From assembly GCA_003427395.1 (NCBI GenBank), contig BFEA01000038.1:356602-420601 (forward strand): a stretch of DNA of 64,000 nucleotides. The letters are read 5' to 3'. This DNA is from Chara braunii (Eukaryota; Streptophyta; Charophyceae; Charales; Characeae). The notes beneath the pieces are model-generated. The model was not told the DNA's origin. It was given only the letters and a program-made list of their open reading frames with translations, and made no database searches. This document shows positions 42,428 through 53,056 of the stretch, one piece after another (within the stretch, counting starts at the first letter, position 1; every line of letters begins with the position of its first letter). The translations under genes and the position numbers were made by a program.

Positions 42428-43800
42428 TGATCCGACCCTCACGAAGGGAGTGAGTGTAGAAATCTTCCCAGGCATCAAAAGGACCACCACACATGCGAGT
42501 GGAGAGGTGAGCCACCTACTGGTCAGGTGGGACGCCCATGAGCTGGAGCGTGCGGGTGGCAGACTGCAGCTACCGAGACACGTGTATCCCTTACCGTCAT
42601 ACAAGGCAATGTCCGTCAAGCGACCAAGTGGTGCACCACAGTTTTGGTGGCGAGGAGATCGAGAAGCCGAGGTCTGCGCTATGGTCGAGTAAGTTGGCGC
42701 AGGTCCTGGAGAAGGGGGTGCAACTAACTGTACGCCCGGGCCGCATGGTGGAGCGGCCGGGGGAATAGCGGCTGGTTGCGCGGGAGTTGAGGTAGAAGAG
42801 GTTGCAGCAACCCATGGAGTAGGAAGGAGGTAGGATGGGGGTCGCAAGGATGTAGGGCGAGGGAAGCGAGCCTGCATGGAAGGAAGAGTAGAGGAAGAAG
42901 GAGGTGCGCCCGAAGGCGCGACCACCTGTGAGGTTAGGGGTGGTTGAAGGCGTAAGAGGACGAGGTCGGCCCGGATCTGGGCCAGGTCGGCCTCAAGACG
43001 TCTCACATAGATCAAGCGAGGAGTAGTGGGAGAAGTGGACGCATGAGCAGCGCGGGGCATCCCACAAGGGGGAGAGCCAGGTGGTGCTGCGGTTGCGCGA
43101 AAGGGAGGGAGAAGCGGGGCACCCGGAAAAGCTGAGACCGTGGCAGAGGGTCGTGTCACGTGGCCGTAGTGACCGAAATCTGGGCGGGTGAGCCCGTAGA
43201 GTGAGGGAAGGCCTGACCCGTGGCGGCCGTCACACTAGGTGCGTAGACGGTCACCAGAATGGTCGGGTCATGGGCAGCGGAGGAGGAAGCTTCACCATGA
43301 CCACCATGTCGGAGGACGAGGCACCCTGACTGGAAGCCAGGAGGAGAGACAGAGTTGGGAGAGGAAGGACGGGCAACGTCTTGAAGTTGCCACATGCCAG
43401 CAGCAAGAGTCGCCACCTGCGCCTATAAGGGCGCAAGGGTCGCCAGTTGCGCCTGGATGGGCGTTAGGAGGGAGGTGAGGAGGGTGTGCAGACCCCCTGG
43501 GGCTGATGGCCCTGGTACGACGGCACGGGTATGGAGCCCTGTGCCGAGGTCGTCACCACATCGACGGCTTGGAACACGTCGTCGCCCATGGGGAGGTGAC
43601 GGTCCGGACTTGAGGGGCCAGAGGAGGTCCGCGTGAGCGGAGGGCGTAAGGGGGGGTCTGCGGTCGAAGGCGACGGGCGGCGCTAGTGAGTCTAGCGCAG
43701 GCGCCGTCGAAGGGTGAGGGGAGGTTCGGGTCCAGGGTGCCCGAATGAGAAGGGGAAGTAGGGAGAAGGGGTGATGGGAGAGTTGGGGGGTTGGAAAACC
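42428..43800 (-). pseudogene. gag: A2 gag, N-terminal Pro/Ser-rich part
   Basis: Homologue of 5290-6362 plus 13645-13766 of A1. Readable pieces include ARPSSPNSVSPPGFQSG, LRHGGHGEASSSAA, VRRLEADLAQIRADLVLLRL (a short helix) and APSGAPPSSSTLPSMQARF. A TGA near 43158 splits it. Because this copy lacks the 7.3-kb insertion it shows the uninterrupted gag order and defines the insertion site in A1. Confidence 0.75.
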
Positions 43801-44735
43801 CTAAACCCTAAGAAAACCCTAACCGGAGTTTTAGTGGTTAGGGTAGGGTATCGGTGACCTAATTAAGAGACGAAAATAGCAACCATGGAGGGAAGGGGGA
43901 GAGAAAAATAAATAAACAATAAAATTTCGAGAGAAAAAATAAAAGAAAATAAATAATAAAAATAAATAAATAAATAAATAAACAAAACGTGAAGAGAGAA
44001 AAAATTATTTATTTTTTGGAATTTCCGGCAGCATTTTCTTACCCCCCATGGAGTCAAGAATGTGCCAAGAGGATGGAGAGACCAAGATAAGCACACAAAG
44101 GTTCAAAATGCCGCAAATTATAAATTTTAAAAAATAAATAACAAAATAATAAGTAAATAAATAAATAAATAAATGAGGAGATGGAGAGTGCAGAGAGACT
44201 AAGTGTTGAATTTTTTAAAAAAATCGGCAGCATTTCGTTACCCCCATGGGGTCGAAGTGTGTCGGAAAGGATATGACTAAGTAAGATGTAGAGAGTGGGG
44301 AGAAAAGAGAAAATTCCGGCAACACTTCGTTACCCCCACGGGGTCAAAATGTGCGTTGAGGGCGAAAATAACTAAGTCCTACCAGATCTAGAGATGCCGC
44401 ATAAAAAGTTCGAAATTTCAGAAGAAATAAAAATAAAAAGAAAATAAATCAGAAAATGAGAAAGGAAGAAGAGAGAGAAAGAGAATTCGAATTTTTGAAG
44501 AAATAGGAAATTTAAATCAAAAGAAAGACAAAAAGAACAAAAACAGAAAAATTCGAAGTTTGGGGGGGAAGAGATGAAAAAATGAAGAAGGAAGAGAGAA
44601 ATAGGTGAGAAAGAGAAAAGATGGAAGTGGAAGGTCGGGGGATGATGGGGTTGTAGTTGGGCGAGAGGAGGGTGAGAGAATGAGAGAGAAAGGAATAGGA
44701 AAGGTGGAGAGGAGTAGAAAATATTAGTAGAAGTG
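43801..44735 (-). other. A2 leader
   Basis: Reverse of the A1 leader with one copy of the pyrimidine-rich unit, three copies of the CGGCARCAYTT-type module (about 44030, 44222, 44316), A/T-rich (AAAT)n stretches and the telomere-like ACCCTAAACCCTAAG at 43799-43815. No gene. Confidence 0.75.
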
Positions 44736-44947
44736 GGACCCCAACACACGTACTCCAAAATTGTGCGAATGTAGAATGATCCAAGTACAGACTCTGGTTG
44801 GGGTATACCCAACGCAGTGATTGGACTGGACTGGACTGGCTGGTACCGACAGAGGTACCGGCCTGGACTGACCTACCCCGAATACAACACAGGCATATGG
44901 GAACATGCCAAGGGTTTGGTCTCATAGGCCAACCAGAGGTCCGCTAC
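44736..44947 (-). repeat. A2 5' LTR, truncated
   Basis: Begins TGTAGCGGACC next to the TGCT duplication but breaks off after GAGTACGTGTGTTGGGGTCC, where sequence matching A1 position about 3845 follows. The LTR end, PBS and early leader are therefore deleted, which would prevent priming of reverse transcription. Confidence 0.83.
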
Positions 44948-44952
44948 ATGCT

Positions 44953-45234
44953 TATAGTGTTTCATGATGATATGCTAGAGAAGTTACCCCTCGATAAGTC
45001 TGAGGGAGGAGGAGGTAACGACATCAGTGAATCTGGGAAGGGTGACGTCACGACTGTGATGGCCAACAAGGTAGGTCAAAGCCAATGGAAGAAGAAGAGG
45101 AGGCCACGATCGTTTCCCGAGCGTCCCGACATTGCGTTCGGGAAACCTTGGGAGAAGAAGAACATGATGCGAGAGGAGTGGCTGTCTAAAATGGACAATC
45201 GCCAATGCCTCAAGTCAAGCAGCCAGAAGGAGTA
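44953..45234 (+). pseudogene. gag: B gag, 3' part after A2
   Basis: Continues B gag in phase across the A2 insertion: FHDDMLEKLPLDKSEGGGG, a Gly-rich patch, then a basic stretch WKKKRRPRSFPERP and the end WLSKMDNRQCLKSSSQKE. I see no zinc knuckle; the basic patch may bind RNA instead. It ends at a TAG at 45233. Confidence 0.72.
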
Positions 45235-45399
45235 GCATTTGCTCCTACTGCGTCGAGACGAAGACAAAAGGTAAGGCCCCTACAACCCCTTGTAACCTTT
45301 CGACTCTTAAGGCAGAGGATGACTCTTCTTCCGCCAGTCGTCTGGAGCACCGTCATAATGTTCTTTGCTCTGTCCCACTGGACGATTCCCTTGACGAGC

Positions 45400-45780
45400 T
45401 CGATAATGAACTCATAGCACTACGGAGTTCGTGAGCGAAGAAAGCTAAGTCTAAGGGTGAACTTATAATCGTGGATATTGAGATTGCGCACACGCGAGTA
45501 GGTGCCGTGTTAGATTCATGATCGACGCGGTCTTACATCTCAGAGAAGGCAATTCGAAAATTGCATATGAGAATGAAGGTAAAAGATTTACCTCGACCTA
45601 TCACGTCTATGCTGGCTGACAAGAGCACGATCACTATCTCTCAATATGTCGATCGTGTTAAATGTTATTTCAGGACTAAGGCATGTAAGAAAATTTTACA
45701 CGAGATACCCTTCCTAATAGAAAAGAACCTACCGTTTTATATGATTCTGGGAATGGATTGACACGAGGAAGCCGACCCAG
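45400..45780 (+). pseudogene. pol: B retropepsin-type protease (broken)
   Basis: The active-site strand reads GAVLDS-stop-STRSYIS, with TGA where the Gly of DSG is expected (about 45520). Downstream, KAIRKLHMRMKVKDLPRP and ENLPFYMILGMD agree with the alpha/beta layout and the ILGMDW motif; the Trp codon is TGA at 45760. Element C shows the intact relative LIDSGATRSCISRKALKKL at the same place. Confidence 0.72.
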
Positions 45781-45836
45781 AGGTAAGGTTCAAAGATAAA
45801 ATTGACAAACTCAAGGACGAGAAGTTTGAACTACTC

Positions 45837-46860
45837 ATGATTAAATTATATCATAGGTCTGACTGTGACTCTGCCTTGCCTTTTTGTTGTATGAGTTACC
45901 CAGCCTTCCGTTCGATGGTAGTAAAGAAGAACTTAAATCAGGATGTGATGATGGTGCTTATCAAGAGAGTCGGTGAGTGTTTCTCATCATATCCACCTTC
46001 TTTCGAAAAAAAATTCAATGAGTACAAGGACTTGCAGACTGAGCAAACGGGAATCACTGAGCGTGTTATTAAGCACACGATTGAGATCATTCCCGGAAGC
46101 AAGATTCCCAAGGATCTCATCTACTGAATGTCTCTAAGGGAACTTGAGGAATTGTGTAAACAACTGCAAGAACTTATTGACAAAGGATGGATTCGCTCTA
46201 GCTCACCTCGCTATTGTACACATGTCTTATTCGTAATAAAAAAGGAAGGTGAACTTCGTCTATGTATAGATTATCGTGGGTTGAACTTCGTCACTGTCTA
46301 AAACGCGGAGTCTTTTCTACGTATTGATGATCTATTGGATTAGTTGCAAGGATGCAGGTACTTTAGCAAGATTAATCTCAAGTCAGGGTACCACCAGATC
46401 GAGGTGACTCTTGTGGATCAACACAGGACGACATTCCGAAGAAGGTATGGTCACTACGAGTTCGTGGTTATGCCTTTCGGTTTGACCAATGCGCCGGCAA
46501 TATTCCAAAGTTCAATGAACGAATTGTTTCGTCAATGGCTTAATCAATTCGTAGTAGCTTACCTCGATGACATTCTAGTGTACAGTACGACACTAGAAGA
46601 TCATGAAAAACACCTACGAATGGTCTTGCAGAAGTTGCGTGAGGACAACTTCAAACTGAATCCGAGGAAGTCTGAGTTTGTTAAGTCTGAAGTCTTGTAC
46701 TTATGGCATATAGTGAACGTAGTAAATGAGGAAGGACTAAAACCTGAAGAAAAGAAGATTACATCAATTAGAGATTGACCACAACCTAAAACTATAACTG
46801 ACCTAAGATCTTTCATAGGACTTGCTCGCTACTATAGGAAGTTCGTCAGAAACTTCTCAT
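45837..46860 (+). pseudogene. pol: B reverse transcriptase
   Basis: Landmarks in order: [89 protein letters not shown] (catalytic YLDD kept, about 46558-46572) and LRSFIGLARYYRKFVRNFS. Stops: TGA at 46126, TAA near 46300, TAG near 46342 and TGA near 46777, the last a Trp codon in relatives. The upstream part (45837-46125) holds the protease-RT linker with FEKKFNEYKDLQTEQTG. Inactive because of the stops, but the catalytic core is the best preserved in the window. Confidence 0.87.
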
Positions 46861-47340
46861 TGATAACTGCTCCTATGAGAAGATTACTAAAAAAGGAAAA
46901 ACCTTGGTTGTGGGATAAAGATTGTGAGTCATGGTTTAGAAAGTTGAAACATGTTCTCACTCACTACCCTGTCCTAAAAATTGTTGACCCTTCTCTTCCT
47001 TTCATCGTCACAACTGACACCAATCAGTATGGAATTGGAGTTGTGCTACAACAAGACGATGGTAAGGGATATAAACCTATTGAATTTATGTCCAGAAAAC
47101 TTTCGTCAGAGAAAGTGGCAAATTTCACATATGAAAGGGAATTGTATGCCTTAGTTGTTGTACTAGATACCTGGAAGCACTACTTGTTAGGGAGGCATTT
47201 CACTGTCTACTCTGATGAAGACCCAGTCCAAACTCTCTGACAAGTTGGTAAGATGGTTCACTTTCCTGGATAAGTTTGACTATGAGGTAAAAACCATCAA
47301 AGGTAAGTCTAACGTGGTTGTGGATGTTTTGTCCAGACGT
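46861..47340 (+). pseudogene. pol: B RNase H (frameshift)
   Basis: PFIVTTDTNQYGIGVVLQQD has the first catalytic Asp, followed directly by GYKPIEFMSRKLSSEK with no Pro-rich spacer, unlike family A. YERELYALVVVLDTWKHYLL carries the Glu, and FTVYSDEDPVQTL the next Asp. A frameshift near 47225 moves the rest (KLSDKLVRWFTFLDKFDYEV, GKSNVVVDVLSRR) to the next frame. Confidence 0.85.
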
Positions 47341-48400
47341 GTAGATTTCTTTGGAACCATTGTTTTCTATCTCGATATCGAAAATGAACTAAAAGAACAA
47401 ATCTGCAAGGATTATGAGAGTGATCCTATTTGGAGTCCCATCATTGAGACTTTACGAAAGAACCCTAAATTGTTCCCTGAATATCGAATGATATATGGTT
47501 TACTCATCTATTTGGATCAAACCGAAGAAAGATTGTGTATTCCTCACCAAGAATCAATCAAGAGTGTAATCATTGGGGAATGTTATGATGCAGAAGGTCA
47601 CTTAAATTTTAAGAAGACGTATGCCGATGTCCGAGAACGATTTGAGTGAAAAGGAATGAAGGAAGATGTACTAACGTATGTGCGGACTTGTCTTGTCTGT
47701 CAGAGGAACAAACCCTCACATGAGAATCCAATAGGACTATTGAGACCGCAGCCTATTCCAAGCGAGTCAGGTGAGTCTATCTCTATCGACTTTATGAGTC
47801 TCACTAAGAGTCGAAATGACAACATTCAGGTAATGGTCATCGTAGATAGATTCTCTAAGTATGTTATGTTCATTCCTTTGTCTGATGAAGCTGGAAACAA
47901 ACTTGTCATTCAAAAGTTTCAGATACGATGGGTCTCTCAATATGGATTCCCAAAAACCATCGTTTCAGACAGAGATGTTCGGTTCACCAGTCTACAATGA
48001 CAAAAGTTGATGGAAGTTTACGAGACTAGATTGACCATGTCGTCAGGACGACATCCTAAAACGAATGGCCAAACTGAACAAATGAATCGTCTATGCCAAC
48101 AACTTTTTGGAATGTATGTCCGGCCTGATCAGATAGATTGGGATGAGAACTTGCTTAAAATTACTAATGTCTATAATAACAGTATACATACTGCTACAGA
48201 TAGAACGCCTACCACTACATAAAGGATGAAAGCCTAAGCATCCAATTGATGCGTTAACAAGGGACCAGATTCAAAAGTTACCCCCAGGTACGCGTGAATT
48301 TGCAATTTTGTATAAAAAAAACGTTAAGAAGGTGAAGGAAAACATATAAAAAACCCAACTGCAAATGGTTGAACAAGCCAATAAACATCGTCGTCCTTCA
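47341..48400 (+). pseudogene. pol: B integrase
   Basis: The zinc region reads YDAEGHLNFKKTYADVRERF, then TCLVCQRNKPSHENPIGLLR (HHCC). The core has SIDFMSLTKSRN, VMVIVDRFSKYVMFIPL (D1), IVSDRDVRFTS (D2) and HPKTNGQTEQMNR (E). Stops fall at 47647 and 47998, both TGA where relatives have Trp. After 48222 the frame changes; VEQANKHRRPSQFQEGDLVW continues the C-terminal part. The catalytic triad is complete. Confidence 0.86.
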
Positions 48401-48857
48401 CAATTTCAAGAAGGAGATCTTGTATGGGTTAAGTCTAAAGAGTTTTCCTTAGAAAAAAAATGTGTCTTAGAAACTGCTACTTGTCTACTAAGGCCCCTGG
48501 AAAGTTTTCAAGGTGATTGGAGATGCAGACGGACCTTCCTACTGCATCGATGTACCTCCACACCTAAGGACATACCCCGTCTTCCACGCGTCTAAGCTGC
48601 TGCCCTATGTAGAAGGTGATAACTTTCCAAATATGCCATCTATATTTCCACCCTCTACGAATGGAGGTTATGAAGTTGAAAAGATATTGGAACATGACTA
48701 TTTTTCTATATATCGCAGAGGAAGACCTCAAAAGCAGTATAAGGTAATGTTCAAGTCTCAACCTCTATCTGAAGCCAGATGGTTTAGTAGGAAAGAATTC
48801 GTACCTACTGCTCCTGATATTGTCGCTGCATATGAACGTGGGTTAACTGAGAATTGA
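48401..48857 (+). pseudogene. pol: B integrase C-terminus and chromodomain-like module
   Basis: GPSYCIDVPPHL (as ADGPSYCID...), TYPVFHASKLLPYVEGD is the GPY/F-like end, and YEVEKILEHDYFSIYRRG, then QYKVMFKSQPLSEARWFSRK resembles a divergent chromodomain: EVEKILEH corresponds to the first strand, YKVMFK to the Y-x-V-K-W strand (Trp lost) and EARWF to the AxWE helix. Element C has the same module. The stop is at 48855. Confidence 0.72.
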
Positions 48858-48899
48858 TATATTTTCGGCGATGGAACTCGAAAACTGGGCCGGCAGGAA

Positions 48900-49903
48900 T
48901 GCAATAACCCATGCCATATGTCTCGTAGAATGTCTGAGGGCCTACTTGGCCGCCCTCGGCCAAGACCAAAACCGGGGAAAAAGACCACACACGAACATTC
49001 AGGGCGTGGACGTGAGACAAGTGACTTTTGTCAACTGTCGTGACACCAACAATCGAGGTCCAAAGGTACCCAGCCTAGGCTGCTGGTCAAGCACACACAC
49101 TTGTTTGTATGCAGGTACCCAGACAACATCAGGTCCAAGGGGAAGTCTGCAAGTGTACACAATCGGGGCCCTCGACTGTGAGGCAATCTGAACGACTAAA
49201 GGAACATAACTCGAGGCCAAACAACCTCGTCAAATGCTACTTAAAACCTGGCCTCAAGGTGGTCAGCATTCAGTCTTGCTGTGCTGCTTGGACGTTGGCG
49301 AAACGCTGGCTGGATGTCGACACTGTGGGCGGCGGCAACGACATGCTGGCGTTCTCCGCATTATGCGTCCGGCATGCTGATGTGGCGCTGCCTCTAGTTT
49401 ACATTGCATGCTGATGTGGCGCCACCTCTGGTCTACATTGCACGTTGATGTGGCGCTGCCTCTAGTCTACAGAGCATGCTGATGTGGCGCTGCCTCTGGT
49501 CTATATTGCATGCTGATGTGGCGCTGCCTTTGGTTTACATAGCATGCTGCTGTGACGCTTCCTCTGGTCTACATTGCATGTTGATGTGGCACTGGCTCTG
49601 GTCTAGATTGCATGCAGATGTGGTGCGGCCACTTGTTTTTATTGATAATGTGGTGCTCGCCACCTGTCTCGACTGCTGACGTGGCGTTGTCCACGCTATC
49701 TACATGAGGCGACTGGTTGCGAGGAGAAGGGAGATCGGGATATGTGGATGATTCGGATCGGGTACTCACCTGAGGTTGACGTCGTCATTGTAATCTGTTG
49801 CGTCTTCATGGTCTTCATGAGATAAATTGGAGACTATGCTGCAAATATCGAAACTACTGGCGTTTGACGACTGTTGAGTATCTGCTAGATTGGTTTCATT
49901 ACA
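48900..49903 (+). repeat. B 3' LTR
   Basis: 1004 bp, TGCAATAACC to TTTCATTACA. It includes about eight units of the 34-bp minisatellite at about 49372-49630 and a TGACGTGGCGTTGTCCACG segment near 49676. It lacks the element found in the 5' LTR. Confidence 0.88.
49372..49630 (+). repeat. 34-bp minisatellite in the B 3' LTR
   Basis: About eight units of GCATGCTGATGTGGCGCTGC plus CTCTGGTCTACATT with point changes. The repeating reading frame seen here is a by-product of the array. Confidence 0.85.
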
Positions 49904-51775
49904 TTTTTTTTAGCTTCAATCTGTTTCTTGATATACTTCTATCTCGAGATAAATTATAACCCGTCTATCTCTTTTGTCAATGTTGTATAGTTCATCGCGT
50001 TTGCGTAGAGAGTGCTTCTGGTACTTTAGTTTGTTGCATTATCGTGGTGAACAGGCACAATTTTCTTCTCCTACTACTTTAGCTTGTTCCATACTCATGG
50101 TGAAGAACCATCATTTGGTGTCTCAAAGACTATCCAGTTTGGAATCCCCTTCTGCCCCTACTCGGCTAGAAAACAATGACATTTTCCACGACCTCCTTGT
50201 AGATAACATAGCCGATAGTATCACTCCTGGTGATAAATAACAATCGTTGTGCTCGCCTGCTTCACTCTCACTAGGCTGAGCACAAACTCCTTTTGCATAC
50301 TAATGGAATCAAAAGCATATATGGAGCATCAGATATGATGTCAGTCGGGAAACCCAAACACACTATGTATGTCGCCCATAAACTGAAGCCACAAGATAAC
50401 TTCATCATTGTCAGTGACACGACACATTGCTTTACGTGAAGTCACTCGCTTGTCAATTAGCGTAAACACCAAGCCGAAACCGCTTGACAACGCGTTGACC
50501 CTAATTTCTTGTAAATCCGAAAACCAACTCCGCTATCACCCTGCTAGCAAAGACCCCCATACATATTACTAACATGCATTGTGAGTATTCGACACATAAT
50601 TGTTTAAACCACCACTCCCCCCGACATAAAAAATTCGGCTTTTCTACCCATACGGAGTGGGTTTTACGGGGGGACGGCAACCGACAAATTCTGAAAGGTC
50701 CAATTTTGAAATTTTCAAGTGTCAATTTTGACGAGTTTTTAGCTCTAAAAAAAATAAATAAAATAAATAAAAATTGAGATCTTGGGCACGGTCTAATTAG
50801 CTAAGGGATCAGGCAACATTCTAGACCTGTGACAGATAAAAGTTGAGAAAAAAAAAAGAATTTTGACATTAAAACAAAAAGATAAAACAAAAATCAGGAA
50901 GGCCACGAAATAGGGGAATCCTTTTGGACAACACTTGGATATGACTTTCAACATACTCACACAAACATTTTTTTCAATGTATCTGACGACACTTTCAATT
51001 ATCCGCGGATGCACCTCTCTGGGTCGGAAATCCAAGAAGTCGTATTGTTGAATAAAAAAAAAAAAATTGTCCCCTTGGGCAAAGAAGAGTCAGACAAACA
51101 ACCATTTGTCCTCTTAATCCTCGCAGATGTGTGAGACTGTAACTTTTATTATGACTCTCAATTTTCATATTTGCTTTCGTGGTCAATGTACGGTTGTCAA
51201 TTTCATTCCTTAAACCGCCAATACATGACCCCAAGTAACTGGAAAACCTATTTTGAGCCACTCTGAAAAACTAGGATTTCGGGCTATAGCTAGCATGTAC
51301 TGGTACTCTAAACTTTCACATGTTCTTTTGTGTTTTCCTTTTTTTTTCCTTTTTTTTTTCTTTTTTTTTTTTTTCGGCGACGACCTTGATGTATCAACAT
51401 GAAACTTTCCCGTCTCAAGTAATTCATAACTATGTATTTTGTTCATCTGACTGCATCTGGATTTAAATTTAAATCCGTGTTTCAACAATTCATGGGTGTA
51501 CCACCTTTAGATAGGTCTTTTGGTTTTCATACGTTCGCTGATCGGTCTACTGGTTTTCATACGTTCACTAATATGTTGTGCTTTGTTTCTCGCACAATGT
51601 CCACCACCACAACAATCGAGGACCAGGTGAGAACTCCCCCCCATAATTCCCCCCCTTGCATCGTTTCGAAATCCATGTTTGCTTTGCATCTTTCCTTCTG
51701 CTGCTCGCTTTGTATTTGCCCAATGAGACAAATGAGAGTGTTTCAGAAACAAACATACTGTCGTCACACCCTTTC
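49904..51775. other. Non-coding between B and C, no gene recognised
   Basis: An 88-codon ORF at 49974-50240 has no recognisable motif. A-runs and T-runs lie at 51053-51066 and 51341-51375. A short direct repeat GGTTTTCATACGTTC lies at 51521 and 51551. TTCAACAATTC next to a GTGTACCA segment occurs at about 51480 and again at 51908, suggesting two copies of one SINE-like unit. Confidence 0.45.
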
Positions 51776-51779
51776 ATCA

Positions 51780-51960
51780 CTGTTTTTATGCCTTTTTTTC
51801 CTCTTTTCCCCTCTTTTTTATTGAAGCACAATGACCTTGAAATATCGTCATTTAACTAACCACTCTCAAATAATTCAATAGTTTTCATTTCGCGTTGAGG
51901 TTAGTATTCAACAATTCCTGCGTGTACCAATCGAGCTACCGTCTTCCCCCCAACATAGCA
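51780..51960 (-). repeat. Candidate tRNA-derived SINE
   Basis: On the minus strand GGTAGCTCGATTGGTACACG (about 51925-51944) is a good tRNA A-box/D-arm match; the B box is degenerate. The unit runs into TTCAATAAAAAAGAGGGG, an A-rich tail, near 51815. A weaker second copy may lie at about 51370-51510. Confidence 0.42.
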
Positions 51961-52108
51961 CATATGTGTTGTCAACAAATAAAACGCATAGGCTGCTTTC
52001 TATTTTAATACAACACCTATGTGTCTTATTCGAACGACCCTTAAATTTGAATACTAAACATGTGCATTCTATTGAAAGGTTTTCACCCAGTTCACGCAAT
52101 ACTACAAC

Positions 52109-53036
52109 TGCGAGGACTCGATCCCTCGACCTGTCGAGGCTGTCGTTGACCTTATGTGGTTTGAACCCGGGACAACCTATTCCTAAAATCGCGTATAAAT
52201 ATTTTGTGTGTGCAACTTGGGTCGTGTGGGTTTGATCCGTAGGCCCAGTGGTAAGAAATCTTAGGGTCATCTGTAGGTGGTCATACGTCTTATGAAAGGT
52301 CAGTAGGTCGTGGCAAGAGTAGTTCCTGAAGAGTCCACTTGACCTCTCGAAGTCAGTAGAGGCAGCCCGTCAAATTTATGAAAGGTCAACGAGTCCCAAG
52401 TCAACCCCGAAGGGGCACATGAAAAGGTTGTCCCAGTCCAGTCCGTTTTGCAGCAAGTACCAGAGTGGTGACTGCACATCTCGAGGGCCTGGGACATTTT
52501 CAGGCCAACCCACCAAACGAAACAATACAAATAAAGAGGTAACAATAGATCATTCACTCATTATCTGGAAAACAACATGGAAGCGCAACTCAAGCGATTT
52601 GTGCGTTGGATCTAGAGGTGGTCAGCAAGTAGCCCGATGGTGGCAAAGGATGAGCCGGCATAGCTGCTAGGATGCGGAAGACGACGACGGTCATAGCCGT
52701 CTATGCGTAGAAGTAGAAGATAGAGTGTGATCGTGAGTGCAAACATTTAGGGTAGATCCAAGTATTGTGTGCGTGCGTGCGTGCGTGTGGGTGCGTCTGA
52801 CGGCAGAAACAATGTTCGGTGGGAATTCCAAACTCGCGCTCAAACGCCATAGCCATGAGATGAGACAAGTTGTTTTGAGTTGAGTTCCGGGCTGAAGACC
52901 ATATCTCTTGAGTTTTGTGTGGGCACACTGCGCCATCTTAAGTGTCTTGCTGATACTGCGTCTGTTAAAGTTTTTTTCGCCATTGGCAACTACATGTATG
53001 CATATTGACCGTAAGAAGAGGACAAGTCTGATTGCA
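52109..53036 (+). repeat. C 5' LTR
   Basis: Starts TGCGAGGACTCG, ends CTGATTGCA. It contains ACAAATAAAGAGG (possible polyadenylation context) near 52528 and a (TGCG)n run at 52768-52785. Confidence 0.78.
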
Positions 53037-53037
53037 G

Positions 53038-53056
53038 TGGTTTCACATTTGGTTCC
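53038..53056 (+). other. C primer-binding site (degenerate)
   Basis: TGGTTTCACATTTGGTTCC directly follows the LTR and matches about 12 of 19 positions of the tRNA(Met)-type site TGGTATCAGAGCCAGGTTT. Plausible by position, weak by sequence. Confidence 0.4.

Larger units (their letters stand above)
34649..44947 (-). mobile_element. Chromovirus A2, second copy of family A, inside B gag
   Basis: Opposite in strand to its host B. It is flanked by TGCT at 34645-34648 and 44949-44952; removing A2 and one TGCT leaves B gag in phase, direct proof of insertion. The order on the minus strand is truncated 5' LTR, leader, gag, protease, RT, RNase H, integrase, chromodomain, 3' non-coding, 3' LTR. Two 9-bp-TSD elements (36483-36954, 41902-42427) are nested in it. 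About 1.4 kb covering the end of the 5' LTR, the PBS and the early leader is missing. Confidence 0.9.
31120..49903 (+). mobile_element. Ty3/gypsy chromovirus B, interrupted by A2
   Basis: Long LTRs (31120-32322 and 48900-49903) begin TGCAATAACC and end ATTACA. A tRNA(Met)-type PBS follows the left LTR; then come gag, protease, RT, RNase H, integrase and a C-terminal chromodomain-like module. Element A2 (34649-44947) sits inside gag on the opposite strand, and a 172-bp element sits in the left LTR. Without these, B is about 8.3 kb. RT keeps YLDD, but stops and a frameshift show decay. The pentamers at the borders (ATTTC left, TTTTT right) do not give a clear target duplication. Confidence 0.87.

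Noticed and set aside
49974-50240. 88-codon frame next to B as a gene
   Set aside because: No motif, no similar copy in the window and no sign of promoter or splice context; left as unassigned.
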